From positions 1,488,001 through 1,552,000 of the forward strand of contig NZ_CP072524.1 in assembly GCF_017753665.1 (NCBI RefSeq): a DNA stretch of 64,000 nt, in the 5' to 3' direction. This stretch comes from Neisseria sicca (GTDB lineage Bacteria; Pseudomonadota; Gammaproteobacteria; Burkholderiales; Neisseriaceae). Both the position numbers and the translations under genes were made by a program. Positions 1 through 7,951 of this stretch are shown piece by piece. The first letter of the stretch is position 1. Each line of letters starts with the position of its first letter. The notes under the pieces are model-generated. The model worked only from the letters and a program-made list of their open reading frames with translations. It made no database searches and had not been told where the DNA came from.

Positions 1-986
1 ATCGTAGCGGCAATCACGGTTTCCAACATCGAAAAGGCCGAAGTCAGCGTCGCAAACACCACCAACAGCATAAAGACGGCAAACAAAATCTGCCCCAACG
101 GCATTTTCATGAACACGGCAGGCAAAACAACGAAGATCAAACCCGGCCCCTGGCTCGGTTCGAAGCCGAAAGCAAATACCGCCGGAAAAATAACCAGCCC
201 AGCCAGCAGAGAAACCAAAAGGTTCATCCACATAATAATATTGCCTGAACGGAACATATCTTGGTCTTTACCCAAATAAGACGCATAAGTAATCATCGCA
301 GACACGCCGATACTTAACGCAAAAAATGCCTGACCCAAAGCCGTAAGCATGGTTTGCGGCTTCAAATGCGACCAGTCGGGTTTCAGCAGGAAAGATACTC
401 CTTCCATCGCCCCGGGCAGCGTCAGTGAACGGACAGCCAAAACAATAAACAGGATGAACAGGCCCGGCATCAGGTAACGGTTTGCTTTTTCAATCCCGTC
501 GGACACACCGCCTTGAACCACCCAAATGGTAATCAGCATGAACAGCCCTTGATAAAACAACGACCCTACAGGACTGGAAATGGTCGCACCGAATAATGCC
601 TCAAAATCCGCACCCGCATGGATTTCTCCGGTAAAGCTATGGACAACGTAGTTCAACACCCAGCCACCGACGACACTGTAAAAAGACAGCAAGATAAAGC
701 AGGCTGCCACCCCCATACGCCCCACCCACGGCCATTGCGAACCCGGGCGCAGGGTCTTGAAAGAATCGATGGCATTTTTACCGCCCGTCCTGCCGATATA
801 AAACTCGGCAAGCTGTACGGGTAATGCCACCAAAATCGTAAAAAGCAAAAACAGCAGGAAAAACACCGCCCCACCGTTTGTCCCCGCGGTGTACGGAAAT
901 TTCCAAATTGCGCCCAAGCCGATTGCCGAACCTGCCGCAGCTAGCACAAAACCAAGTTTGGACGACCAAGAAACCGAATGATTCAT
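1..986 (-). CDS. Sodium-dependent transporter, NSS/SNF family (3' end outside window)
   Basis: Inner-membrane Na+-coupled symporter of the neurotransmitter:sodium symporter family; substrates in bacteria are usually amino acids and the one here is unknown. The reading frame is open from the ATG at 984-986 to the window edge, giving about 328 N-terminal residues. The N-terminus shows the family signature (SSKLGFVLAAAGSAIGLG followed by WKFPY), i.e. the unwound first helix that binds Na+ and substrate. Several further hydrophobic helices follow, including a GQAFFALSIG segment typical of TM6 in this family. The C-terminal helices lie outside the window. It is transcribed away from the CAU tRNA, with an AT-rich stretch upstream. 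Confidence 0.9.
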   Translation of the reverse strand, partial: MNHSVSWSSKLGFVLAAAGSAIGLGAIWKFPYTAGTNGGAVFFLLFLLFTILVALPVQLAEFYIGRTGGKNAIDSFKTLRPGSQWPWVGRMGVAACFILLSFYSVVGGWVLNYVVHSFTGEIHAGADFEALFGATISSPVGSLFYQGLFMLITIWVVQGGVSDGIEKANRYLMPGLFILFIVLAVRSLTLPGAMEGVSFLLKPDWSHLKPQTMLTALGQAFFALSIGVSAMITYASYLGKDQDMFRSGNIIMWMNLLVSLLAGLVIFPAVFAFGFEPSQGPGLIFVVLPAVFMKMPLGQILFAVFMLLVVFATLTSAFSMLETVIAAT

Positions 987-1212
987 GATTATTGTATTAA
1001 GAAATGTGAAGAAACCGCATTGTAGCAAAGCGTAACCGCATATAGCACAGCCATAATGGCCTGCTTCAAAATTTCGCACATAAGGTGCGCTTAAAAAGAC
1101 AATATTGAATAAAAAATCTGAGATTTTGTTTTTTGAATAAACATAAATACAAAAAATAGGTAATTTTGATATTTTATTTCAAACAAACACTACCATGATA
1201 AAAAGCACAAAA

Positions 1213-1240
1213 GAAAAAGCCTGGACATTTGTCCAGGCTT
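1213..1240 (-). terminator. Rho-independent terminator of the tRNA
   Basis: Read on the minus strand, AAGCCTGGAC and GTCCAGGCTT pair around a short loop and run into a T-rich tract. It begins 7 bases after the tRNA CCA end. Confidence 0.9.
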
Positions 1241-1247
1241 CGATATT

Positions 1248-1323
<76 letters not shown>

Positions 1324-1418
1324 TCAAGAGAAAGGGTATATTGTATCATAAAATATTACAGAGACAAGGACCGCTTGGCTTTTATCGCCGTATATTTTAT
1401 CCATAAACACCTTGCCTC

Positions 1419-1460
1419 AAGTCGTCTGAAAACAAAAATTACACTTTCAGACGACCTTTT
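1419..1460. terminator. DUS inverted pair downstream of the isochorismatase-like gene
   Basis: AAGTCGTCTGAA (one-base variant) and TTCAGACGACCT face each other across about 18 bases. Read on the minus strand the hairpin lies 80 bases after the 1543 stop and probably terminates that transcript. Confidence 0.75.
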
Positions 1461-1542
1461 CTCATTCATACCATATAACCCAAAAAACAGGCCGCTAAAA
1501 GCGACCTGAAAAACTCTTGCAGCTGGGAGTGATAGCAAGAGG

Positions 1543-2196
1543 TTACGACACTTTAAACCAAGCTTCGTTAGCATAACGGAGCATTTGTTCGGGAATCTCT
1601 TCAGCGTTGCTGACAACAGAGATACCGGATTTACGCATTTTATAGACAGCCTGAATAGTGCTTTCAGGTGCATAACCGTGACAGGCGGCAAGATTGACGA
1701 TAATGTGCAGGCTGTCGTTGTACCACAGTAATTGTTCGGCGGTACGGCTGATTGCTTCTTCCGTTGCCAAACCACCGATAATGACGGTATCGGCTTTTTG
1801 TGCATAAAGCCATTCAATCAAACCGGTACTGCGGGCTTCATTATCATCATGGAAGCATGCGCCAAAACCATTCTCCCCGCCTAATTCGATTACATGATCA
1901 TAATCAGCAGATGCCGGCAAACCATCCAGCAAATTTGCACCACGGCAACCACCTGCACACTGGCTAAAATAGCCACTTTCCCGCGCAAACATAATTCCGT
2001 TGCGTTTAACGACTGCGGCGCAAATACTCTCCGGATCAATATTGACGTTCTCGACCAAAATACGCTTATCTGCGATAGCTGCCTGACGGTTTAATTCTTT
2101 AACCATGTTTTCCGGTTGATGCAGGAAATGGTTGGCATTGGCTGCCATGCAGGTAAAGCGGAATTGAGGTTGAATATCAATAGCAACAGTCGTCAT
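1543..2196 (-). CDS. Isochorismatase-fold (cysteine hydrolase family) protein lacking catalytic Lys and Cys
   Basis: 217-residue protein of the isochorismatase/nicotinamidase fold. Asp7 in VAIDIQPQF corresponds to the conserved Asp of the Asp-Lys-Cys triad. The segment IIGGLATEEAISRTA (about 139-153) aligns with the usual GLATDYCV...TA motif, but the nucleophilic Cys is Ala148, and the Lys expected before the SAF-like segment (here ELGGENGFGACF) is also absent. It is therefore probably not an amidase of the normal mechanism; a binding or regulatory role is inference. I start at ATG 2196, with GGAG 8 bases upstream; an in-frame TTG five codons earlier overlaps that Shine-Dalgarno and is unlikely. 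A 512-base AT-rich region precedes it. Confidence 0.75.
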   Translation of the reverse strand: MTTVAIDIQPQFRFTCMAANANHFLHQPENMVKELNRQAAIADKRILVENVNIDPESICAAVVKRNGIMFARESGYFSQCAGGCRGANLLDGLPASADYDHVIELGGENGFGACFHDDNEARSTGLIEWLYAQKADTVIIGGLATEEAISRTAEQLLWYNDSLHIIVNLAACHGYAPESTIQAVYKMRKSGISVVSNAEEIPEQMLRYANEAWFKVS

Positions 2197-2240
2197 GATG
2201 TGACTCCACAAAAAAACAGATAAATCTGGAAATAGTTTTC

Positions 2241-2261
2241 TCGATAAATGGTTCTTATCGA
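2241..2261. promoter_or_regulatory. Candidate operator upstream of the isochorismatase-like gene
   Basis: TCGATAA, 7 spacer bases, TTATCGA: a perfect inverted repeat with 7-base arms about 45-65 bases before the ATG at 2196. The word GATAATCGG also occurs twice just beyond it (2263 and 2302). This is consistent with a dimeric repressor or activator site; the regulator is unknown. The rest of the 512-base gap up to 2653 is AT-rich and shows no credible gene. Confidence 0.4.
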
Positions 2262-2653
2262 AGATAATCGGTATATTTATGATGAACGGTATAATATCAG
2301 GATAATCGGCAAATCACCAGGAATATTTAACAATTAGTAACAATTTATTCCGTATATATCTATTCCGTAGAATTCACTCTCAAAAATATCACAATAAATA
2401 TCAACTCAATAGGCATAAATGTTTGAAATTTATTTTTGTTTTAATCCTCATTATTGTCTCCTCCTCAACTTTTACCTTAAGTTTAATATTGACCCAAAAG
2501 CAACAAAAAAAGAAAAATGCGGTTATTTTTCTGACTTAAGTCGAATTTTTCGACATGAATTAACGAAGCATCTTGCTAAAAATAATTAAAAAGTATAGGA
2601 CAAACGGCAATCACTCCACCTCCACCCAACATCCCAAAGCCACAAATATAAAA

Positions 2654-2692
2654 AGGTCGTCTGAAACCTTAAACCTCGGTTTCAGACGACCT
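2654..2692. terminator. DUS inverted pair after the PycTM-like gene
   Basis: AGGTCGTCTGAA and TTCAGACGACCT separated by 15 bases, extended by GAAACC/GGTTTC; 16 bases beyond the stop of the 2709 gene on the minus strand. Confidence 0.8.
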
Positions 2693-2708
2693 CAAAACAG
2701 CTTTAAAA

Positions 2709-4664
2709 CTACTGTTTGCCAAACTGGCTGTAATCCACCACCATGTACTTGGCGGTAATTTTCTGCGAAGCGTTGCCTTCGTCGCCCATCAGAATCATCT
2801 GCGGCTTGCCGTTGACCGTAATCGAATCGACGGCTTCGACGTTGGTAATGTGTTGCAGGTTGGGCAGCGAGATTTTTTGCGGCTCGTCGGTCGGGTTGCC
2901 GCTCCAAGTCCACAGTTGCGAGAATTTCTGACCGTTTTCATCCTTCACTTCGTTGGCGATGACGTAGCTTTTCAACACCGGGTCGTAGTTGAGCGAACGG
3001 ATACCGCCGCCGTCGATGTCGAGAATGGCGACCTCGTCAAACTCAGGTTTGGCGTTGCGCTCGAACACGTCTTTCGGATTGCTGATGAATGCCACCAAAG
3101 CCATATTGTTGAACTCAGGATCGCGGAAGCCCAAGACGAGGCGTTTCTTCACAGGGTCGAATGCCATACCTTCGATATTGATTTCTTCAAAGGCAACTTC
3201 GGCTTTGGTGCGTTCGCGGATAAGGTCGTGCAGTTTCTTATCAGTTTCCAAAACCTGCGTCAGATTGTCGTAGCTGGTCAGCCCCAATACATTGCCGTCT
3301 TGGATTTTAAAGCGCATCAGGTGTTCGCGGTCGGGCGAACGGTTGCCTTTGCGGGTGCGCGAGTGCGAAGTGAGCGCGTAGATAAAGCCTTCATCGTCGC
3401 GCGCCAATGCTTCCAAGTCGCTCAGGCGGCGTTTGAAGCCGGTAATCACGCGTGTATCCAAGGCTTCGTCTTCGATAAATCTGCCGGACGGATCGATGCT
3501 GACGATGCTGAATGCGTGGTTCGGTTCGTCTTCGGCAATCAGCAGTTTGCCGTCGGGAAGCTGTTGCACGGCAGATGGCTCGTATACGCCGTTGAACATA
3601 TTAATGCCCAAGGCACGCAACTCTGCCGCATTGTTGGCAGGCTTAGTCAAAAGGGAAGGCAGCGTCTTCACGCCGATAAACGCCGCCAGCGAAGCCAAAA
3701 GCCCCCAACGGAATACGGCATAGGACAAGTTGATGTATTTGAACTGTTTATCCGCCAGCAAGCCCAGCCAGTAAAGATGATCGCTCATCTTTTGATAGAC
3801 TTGTTTACGGTCGCCCATAATCTCCTGCATCATTTCCCAATATTGCTCTTTTTGCACCTTCACACGGTCTTCGTAAATCAGGATATTGGGCTGGCTGCCG
3901 CTGAAAAAGCGCGTTTGGGTGCTGCTGAGGCGGGTTTTCAAATCACGCAGTTTGGCGCGGCCGCGGAATAAATCCTTAACCCAAGTACGAGCTGCCTGCA
4001 TTTTGCCGATACGTTCGGGCGAAGCGGACAGCAGCGCGAACACGATGGACGCGGCGGCGGTAATCATAAAAGTACTCGCCGGAATCAGAAATTCGGGCGA
4101 CGATGAGAAAATAAACGCGCCCGAAATCATCAGCGCAGACACGATAAAACCATTCAGCGAAATCATAATGTTCGCCTTGGTCGCCGCCAGCGCAAGCAAC
4201 TCCATCTCTGAGCGGACGGCATTGCGGAACATGGTCTCCACGCCTTTGTTCGTACCCAAAAGATCGGAAGGCGGCAAAGCAGCGGCTTGGTTTTTCTTCT
4301 TCGCCTTGTCTTTTTTGTCTTTCTTTTTCTTTTTGGGCTTTTCAGACGACGTCTCAACGCCTTCAAAGATGATGTTATCCGTCACGGCCTCTTCGGCATT
4401 GTCGCCTTGTTGATGGTCTGCCGTTTCAGACTCCGAAGCTTCTTCAACTTTTAAAGTTTCTTCAGCTTTCACGGCTTCTTCAATGTTTACAGCTTCTTCA
4501 GTTTTTAAGGTTTCTTTAGCTTTATCAAACACTTCTTCTGAGTCTTCCCAAACTTCGGAAACAGGCTGCGGCGCATCGGGGTCGGGGCGTTCGAAAGGTT
4601 TCTCCCAGTTAGAAACCGTATTTTGCGGCTCTTGCCCTTTTTTATTTTTATCGTGGAAATCCAT
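2709..4664 (-). CDS. Membrane protein: acidic N-terminus, Pycsar-effector-like TM domain, DUF3616-like beta-propeller
   Basis: 651 residues. Residues about 45-95 are an acidic, degenerate EEA-type repeat, followed near 110-125 by a very basic KPKKKKKDKKDKAKKK tract. Residues about 135-320 look like the PycTM (Pycsar effector TM) family: a helix with ELLALAATKANIMISLNGF, two adjacent TM segments, then about 70 soluble residues ending in YWLGLLADKQFKYINLSYAVF before a third TM. The C-terminal 300 residues resemble DUF3616/phytase-like propellers (LEALARDDEGFIYALTS; INIEGMAFDP..RLVLGFRDP; DGGGIRSLNYDP), with the topology placing them outside the inner membrane. GGAGGATAAAC before the ATG fixes the start. 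No nucleotide cyclase lies nearby. Function unknown; the domain calls come from motif memory only. Confidence 0.7.
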   Translation of the reverse strand: MDFHDKNKKGQEPQNTVSNWEKPFERPDPDAPQPVSEVWEDSEEVFDKAKETLKTEEAVNIEEAVKAEETLKVEEASESETADHQQGDNAEEAVTDNIIFEGVETSSEKPKKKKKDKKDKAKKKNQAAALPPSDLLGTNKGVETMFRNAVRSEMELLALAATKANIMISLNGFIVSALMISGAFIFSSSPEFLIPASTFMITAAASIVFALLSASPERIGKMQAARTWVKDLFRGRAKLRDLKTRLSSTQTRFFSGSQPNILIYEDRVKVQKEQYWEMMQEIMGDRKQVYQKMSDHLYWLGLLADKQFKYINLSYAVFRWGLLASLAAFIGVKTLPSLLTKPANNAAELRALGINMFNGVYEPSAVQQLPDGKLLIAEDEPNHAFSIVSIDPSGRFIEDEALDTRVITGFKRRLSDLEALARDDEGFIYALTSHSRTRKGNRSPDREHLMRFKIQDGNVLGLTSYDNLTQVLETDKKLHDLIRERTKAEVAFEEINIEGMAFDPVKKRLVLGFRDPEFNNMALVAFISNPKDVFERNAKPEFDEVAILDIDGGGIRSLNYDPVLKSYVIANEVKDENGQKFSQLWTWSGNPTDEPQKISLPNLQHITNVEAVDSITVNGKPQMILMGDEGNASQKITAKYMVVDYSQFGKQ

Positions 4665-4839
4665 GTTTATCCTCCGTTTGAGTAAATCAATTTAAATGGA
4701 AAGGAAAAAGCGTTTTTTAGTTCCTCTGATTCGGGGAATTTACACAACGTCATACATTATCGATAAAAACATTACACTTCTTGGGATAATCATGTTTGTA
4801 ATGATGAAGTCGGCAATCCAAGTTCCCCTTCAACAAAAA

Positions 4840-4867
4840 CTGCCGCCAAACGGGCAGTTTGCGGCAG
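4840..4867 (-). terminator. Terminator of the PepSY-like gene
   Basis: On the minus strand CTGCCGCAAAC pairs with GTTTGGCGGCAG and is followed by TTTTTG; it begins 17 bases past the stop at 4885. Confidence 0.85.
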
Positions 4868-4884
4868 TTGTAACGCATCGTTTA

Positions 4885-5169
4885 TCAGTAGTCGATACGC
4901 TCTTTGATGATTCTCAAGTCGGGGTAAGACAATTTGATGTCGTATTCGCGTCCGCCTTTGTAAGCTTCTACGTCCAGTACAGGTCTGCCGCGATAGTCGT
5001 CGGCGTCGATGTCGTGAACGCGATAGCCGCGTTGCTCAAGCATTCTGATGGCTTTGGCACGGTTTTGTTCAAAATTTCTGTCGCTGTAAATTTGGTGTTC
5101 GATGTAATCGCTGGCACCGGCAGTAGCAGCAGACAAAGCGACGATAGCGGTCAATAAGATTTTTTTCAT
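4885..5169 (-). CDS. Small periplasmic PepSY-like protein
   Basis: 94 residues with a clean type I signal peptide (MKKILLTAIVALSAATAGA) and a mature region of about 75 residues. The pattern (RAKAIRMLEQRGYRVHDIDADDYRGRPVLDVEAYKGG as separate strands and helix) resembles a single PepSY domain: an amphipathic helix followed by a hairpin ending in YDIKLSYPDLRI. PepSY proteins are usually periplasmic modulators; no target is evident here. Start chosen at ATG 5169 because AGGAAG lies just upstream; the longer frame to 5241 has no ribosome site and would bury the signal peptide. It has its own terminator and stands apart from the tat genes. Confidence 0.75.
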   Translation of the reverse strand: MKKILLTAIVALSAATAGASDYIEHQIYSDRNFEQNRAKAIRMLEQRGYRVHDIDADDYRGRPVLDVEAYKGGREYDIKLSYPDLRIIKERIDY

Positions 5170-5265
5170 GGTTACTTCCTTTCGAAATGTGTCACTGGGG
5201 TTTTGATGGGTGTATTTAAACACGGCAAAATTAGCAGTCATTTAGCACTTCGTTAAACGTAGTAA

Positions 5266-5293
5266 AGGTCGTCTGAAACGGTTCAGACGACCT
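5266..5293. terminator. DUS hairpin between tatC and the PepSY-like gene
   Basis: AGGTCGTCTGAA and TTCAGACGACCT with a 4-base loop; it lies 34 bases beyond the tatC stop on the minus strand. Confidence 0.85.
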
Positions 5294-5326
5294 TTTAACA
5301 TTTACGCTCTCCATTACAGGCTGTAT

Positions 5327-6115
5327 TTAAGTTTCTGCGGGCGGAAGGGGCGGGTGTTCGTCGGTTTTGTCCGATTTGGATTTGATAAAGCGGCTGCACC
5401 AGATGCCTGCTTCGTAAAGCAAGATAAGCGGGACGGCAAGCAGGGTTTGGGAAATCACGTCCGGCGGTGTAATGATGGCGGCAATGACGAATGCGCCGAC
5501 AATGACGTAGGGGCGTGCGTTTTTGAGTTGTTCGGTGGTTACGATGCCGATTTTGGCAAGCAGAACGACAACGACGGGAACTTCGAAAGTCGTGCCGAAT
5601 GCGACGAACATACCCAAAATAAAGGACAGATATTTGTCTATGTCGGTCGCCATGTTGACGCCGACGGGGGTGATGCCCGCAAGGAATTTAAAGATGACGG
5701 GGAAAACGAGGTAGTAGGCAAACGCCATGCCGACAAAAAACAGGCTGACGCTGGAGAGGACGAGCGGGGTAATCAGGCGTTTTTCGTTTTGGTAGAGGGC
5801 GGGCGCGACGAATGCCCAGATTTGGTAGAGCGTGTGCGGCAGGGAAACGAGGAATGCCGCCATCAGCGTTACTTTCACCGGTACGAAAAACGGCGCGATG
5901 ACATCGGTGGCAATCATGCTGGTGTCTTTGGGAAGATTCACCATCAATGGTTCGGCAACAAAGGTGTAAAGCTGCTGGGCAAACGGCATCATGCCGAGAA
6001 AGCAGACGACGATGCCGATGACAATCCACATCAGGCGGCGGCGCAGCTCGATAAGGTGTTCGATAAGAGGTTGGACGGGTTGTTCGTTTTGAGGTTCGGA
6101 CACCGGTTTACTCAC
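5327..6115 (-). CDS. tatC: Sec-independent protein translocase TatC
   Basis: 262 residues, close to the E. coli length. TatC is the inner-membrane receptor that binds twin-arginine signal peptides and assembles with TatA and TatB. The cytoplasmic N-terminus carries IEHLIELRRRL, the first periplasmic loop ends in LYQIWAFVAPALYQNEKR (containing the conserved Phe and Glu), and six hydrophobic helices follow with the TPPDVISQ loop before the last. Its ATG overlaps the end of tatB by 4 bases, so the two are probably translationally coupled. The tail is Pro-rich and shorter than functionally critical regions. Confidence 0.97.
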   Translation of the reverse strand: MSKPVSEPQNEQPVQPLIEHLIELRRRLMWIVIGIVVCFLGMMPFAQQLYTFVAEPLMVNLPKDTSMIATDVIAPFFVPVKVTLMAAFLVSLPHTLYQIWAFVAPALYQNEKRLITPLVLSSVSLFFVGMAFAYYLVFPVIFKFLAGITPVGVNMATDIDKYLSFILGMFVAFGTTFEVPVVVVLLAKIGIVTTEQLKNARPYVIVGAFVIAAIITPPDVISQTLLAVPLILLYEAGIWCSRFIKSKSDKTDEHPPLPPAET

Positions 6116-6786
6116 TTTTTACGGACGCGAAGTTTGGGTTTGGCATGAAATTTCGGGCGCAGGTCGCGCTTGCGGTTCATCGCTTGTTTTTTGAGGGAAG
6201 TGATATGCAGCACGGGCGCGTCTGCGGAAGTGTCGATATAGCTGACTTCTACGGCATTGGATACCGGAGCGGAGCCGCCGGTCAGGTATTCGCGCCATGC
6301 GCGGTCTTGTTCGGATTCCGCAGGCGTGTCGGTTTCGACGGCATTCGTCGGATTGCCTGCTTGCTCCGTAGCGTTTTCAGACGACGTGGAAATAGACGGG
6401 TCGTCTGAAACTTCCGCGCTTAATGAAGGAAGCGGGTTGCCGTGTTCATCCAAACCGAAATCGGCAGGCGTGCGTTGCGCCGGCAGGCGTTCCCACGGTT
6501 TGAGTCCGTCGGAAATGTCGTGCAGGTTGTCCTGCATATCCGTACCGGTTTCTTTGAGGCTGTCGCGTACTTGTGCGGCGGCGGCTTCAAATTCCTGTTT
6601 GGCTTTGCGCAGCTCTTCCAATTCGACTTGGGTATTGAATTCCTGCTTGACGCTGCTGACGAGGCGTTGCAGCTTGCCGATGAGCCGTCCGGCAGTGCGG
6701 GCGGCTTCAGGCAGACGCTCGGGGCCAAGTACAATCAGGGCGACGATGCCGACTAAAAGCAGCTCGCCCAAACCGAAATCAAACAT
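6112..6786 (-). CDS. tatB: Sec-independent protein translocase TatB
   Basis: 224 residues. The N-terminus MFDFGLGELLLVGIVALIVLGPERLP is the TatB TM helix and hinge; an amphipathic helix (AARTAGRLIGKLQRLVSSVKQEF) and a long variable tail follow. TatB links substrate-loaded TatC to TatA. The tail (about 100-190) is rich in Ser, Glu and Thr and contains two DUS-like sequences (6377 and 6400 region), one encoding SDD. The protein is longer than E. coli TatB (171), all in the non-conserved tail. It sits 3 bases after tatA. Confidence 0.96.
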   Translation of the reverse strand: MFDFGLGELLLVGIVALIVLGPERLPEAARTAGRLIGKLQRLVSSVKQEFNTQVELEELRKAKQEFEAAAAQVRDSLKETGTDMQDNLHDISDGLKPWERLPAQRTPADFGLDEHGNPLPSLSAEVSDDPSISTSSENATEQAGNPTNAVETDTPAESEQDRAWREYLTGGSAPVSNAVEVSYIDTSADAPVLHITSLKKQAMNRKRDLRPKFHAKPKLRVRKK

Positions 6787-6789
6787 AGA

Positions 6790-6984
6790 TTATGCTTTGT
6801 CTTCGTCTTTTTTGTGTTCGATGACTTCGTCTTTTTTGGCGTCAGTACCTTCGTTCAGACCTTGTTTGAAGTCATGCACGGCACCGCCGAGGTCTTTGCC
6901 GACGTTGCGCAGTTTTTTGGTACCGAAAACCAAAACGACGATGATTAATACGATAATCCAGTGCCACAGAGAGAAGCTACCCAT
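6790..6984 (-). CDS. tatA: Sec-independent protein translocase TatA
   Basis: 64 residues: one N-terminal TM helix (SLWHWIIVLIIVVLVFG), the hinge TKKLRNVGKDLG, an amphipathic helix and a charged Lys/Asp tail. TatA oligomerises to form the translocation path for folded proteins. First gene of the compact tatABC operon, transcribed after hinT. Confidence 0.96.
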   Translation of the reverse strand: MGSFSLWHWIIVLIIVVLVFGTKKLRNVGKDLGGAVHDFKQGLNEGTDAKKDEVIEHKKDEDKA

Positions 6985-7029
6985 AATAAATCCTTGATAT
7001 AGTTGAAAATGGATGGTGGGAATGTTGGT

Positions 7030-7353
7030 TTATGCAGGCGTACCCATGATGTGGATATGCAGGTGGAACACTTCCTGTCCGCCGCCTTTACCTGTGTTGA
7101 TAAGGGTTTTGAAGCCGTCAGTCAAACCTGCCGCTTCAGCGATTTGAGGGACTTTCAACATCATTTTGCCCAAGAGGGTTTGATGTTCGGGCGCGGCGTG
7201 TGCCAGCGAGTCGAAATGGACTTTCGGAATCAGCAGCAGATGAACCGGCGCAGCGGGACGGATGTCTTTGAAGCACAACATCTCGTCGTCTTCGTACACG
7301 GTTTGCGCCGGAATGTCTTTGGCGGCGATTTTACAGAAAATACAGTTGTCCAT
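7030..7353 (-). CDS. hinT: HIT-family purine nucleoside phosphoramidase (HinT)
   Basis: 107 residues. The protein begins CIFCKIAAKDIPAQTVYEDD, as in HinT proteins, and ends with the histidine triad HLHIHIM (His97, His99, His101), the nucleotide-binding and catalytic site. HinT hydrolyses AMP-lysine and other nucleoside phosphoramidates in the cytoplasm. It lies between hisE and tatA on the same strand, separated from hisE by a DUS and hairpin repeat. Confidence 0.95.
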   Translation of the reverse strand: MDNCIFCKIAAKDIPAQTVYEDDEMLCFKDIRPAAPVHLLLIPKVHFDSLAHAAPEHQTLLGKMMLKVPQIAEAAGLTDGFKTLINTGKGGGQEVFHLHIHIMGTPA

Positions 7354-7363
7354 AATGGCTCCG

Positions 7364-7428
7364 AGGTCGTCTGAAAACGAGCGCAGCGCGTTTCGCTAAA
7401 ACGAATGAAGCGCGTTTCGTCAAACAGA
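7364..7428. repeat. DUS plus two his-region hairpin units
   Basis: AGGTCGTCTGAA (7364-7375) is followed directly by two degenerate copies of an approximately 24-base unit whose core, AGCGCGTTTCGCT/AGCGAGTTTCGCT, can fold into a small hairpin with a 3-base loop. The same unit recurs at 7893, 8377, 9283, 9985 and 27001, always on the same side of the DUS. Confidence 0.8.
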
Positions 7429-7466
7429 CGGCAGAAAAACGAATAAGGTCGGATTGTAATATAAAT

Positions 7467-7790
7467 TCAAGACTCTTTGCGAGAGGCTTTTTCCGCCAAG
7501 CCCGATAAACCTTGACGGCGCGCAAGCTCGTTGACGACATCTTCGGCACGCAAACCGTGGTGCGCCAAGAGAACCATGGTGTGAAACCATAAGTCGGCAA
7601 CTTCGTAAACGAGGTGTTCGCCGCCGCCGTCTTTCGACGCCATCAGGACTTCGCCCGCTTCTTCGATGACTTTTTTAAGGATTTTGTCTTCGCCTTTGTG
7701 CAGAAGCTGGGCAACGTAGGAAGCTTCAGGATCGCCGTCTTTGCGGGAGTCGATGGTGTTTTGGATTTGGGAGAGGATGGTGTCGGTCAT
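7467..7790 (-). CDS. hisE: Phosphoribosyl-ATP pyrophosphatase HisE
   Basis: 107 residues, the standalone HisE length. It removes pyrophosphate from phosphoribosyl-ATP, the second step of histidine synthesis. The all-alpha MazG-like signature is visible: KILKKVIEEAGEVLMAS supplies the metal-binding Glu pair and YEVADLWFHTMVLLA the Glu/Asp of the second metal helix. HisE and HisI are separate genes here, unlike the fused E. coli enzyme. It follows hisI on the minus strand. Confidence 0.96.
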   Translation of the reverse strand: MTDTILSQIQNTIDSRKDGDPEASYVAQLLHKGEDKILKKVIEEAGEVLMASKDGGGEHLVYEVADLWFHTMVLLAHHGLRAEDVVNELARRQGLSGLAEKASRKES

Positions 7791-7892
7791 GGGATTTTCG
7801 GCTTTGAAGGATAAGGGCTATTCGGATAAGGCATAGGTTTGCCAAGTTTCGGGTGAGTGTTTTGACAACAGACAATCATCAACCCGATTTTT

Positions 7893-7951
7893 GAGCGAAA
7901 CTCGTTGCGCTCGTTTTAGCGAAACTCGCTTCGCTCGTTTTCAGACGACCT
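7893..7951. repeat. Two his-region hairpin units plus DUS
   Basis: On the minus strand a DUS (7940-7951) is followed by two copies of the hairpin unit with core AGCGAGTTTCGCT. The DUS abuts the hisI stop codon directly (TAG at 7952-7954). Confidence 0.8.

Noticed and set aside
2850..3971. A 373-codon open frame on the plus strand inside the PycTM-like gene
   Set aside because: It is antisense to a gene with clear domains and a strong ribosome site, and its product has no recognisable features.
5354..6148. A 264-codon plus-strand frame opposite tatC
   Set aside because: Shadow of tatC; the composition is that of an antisense frame in GC-rich DNA.
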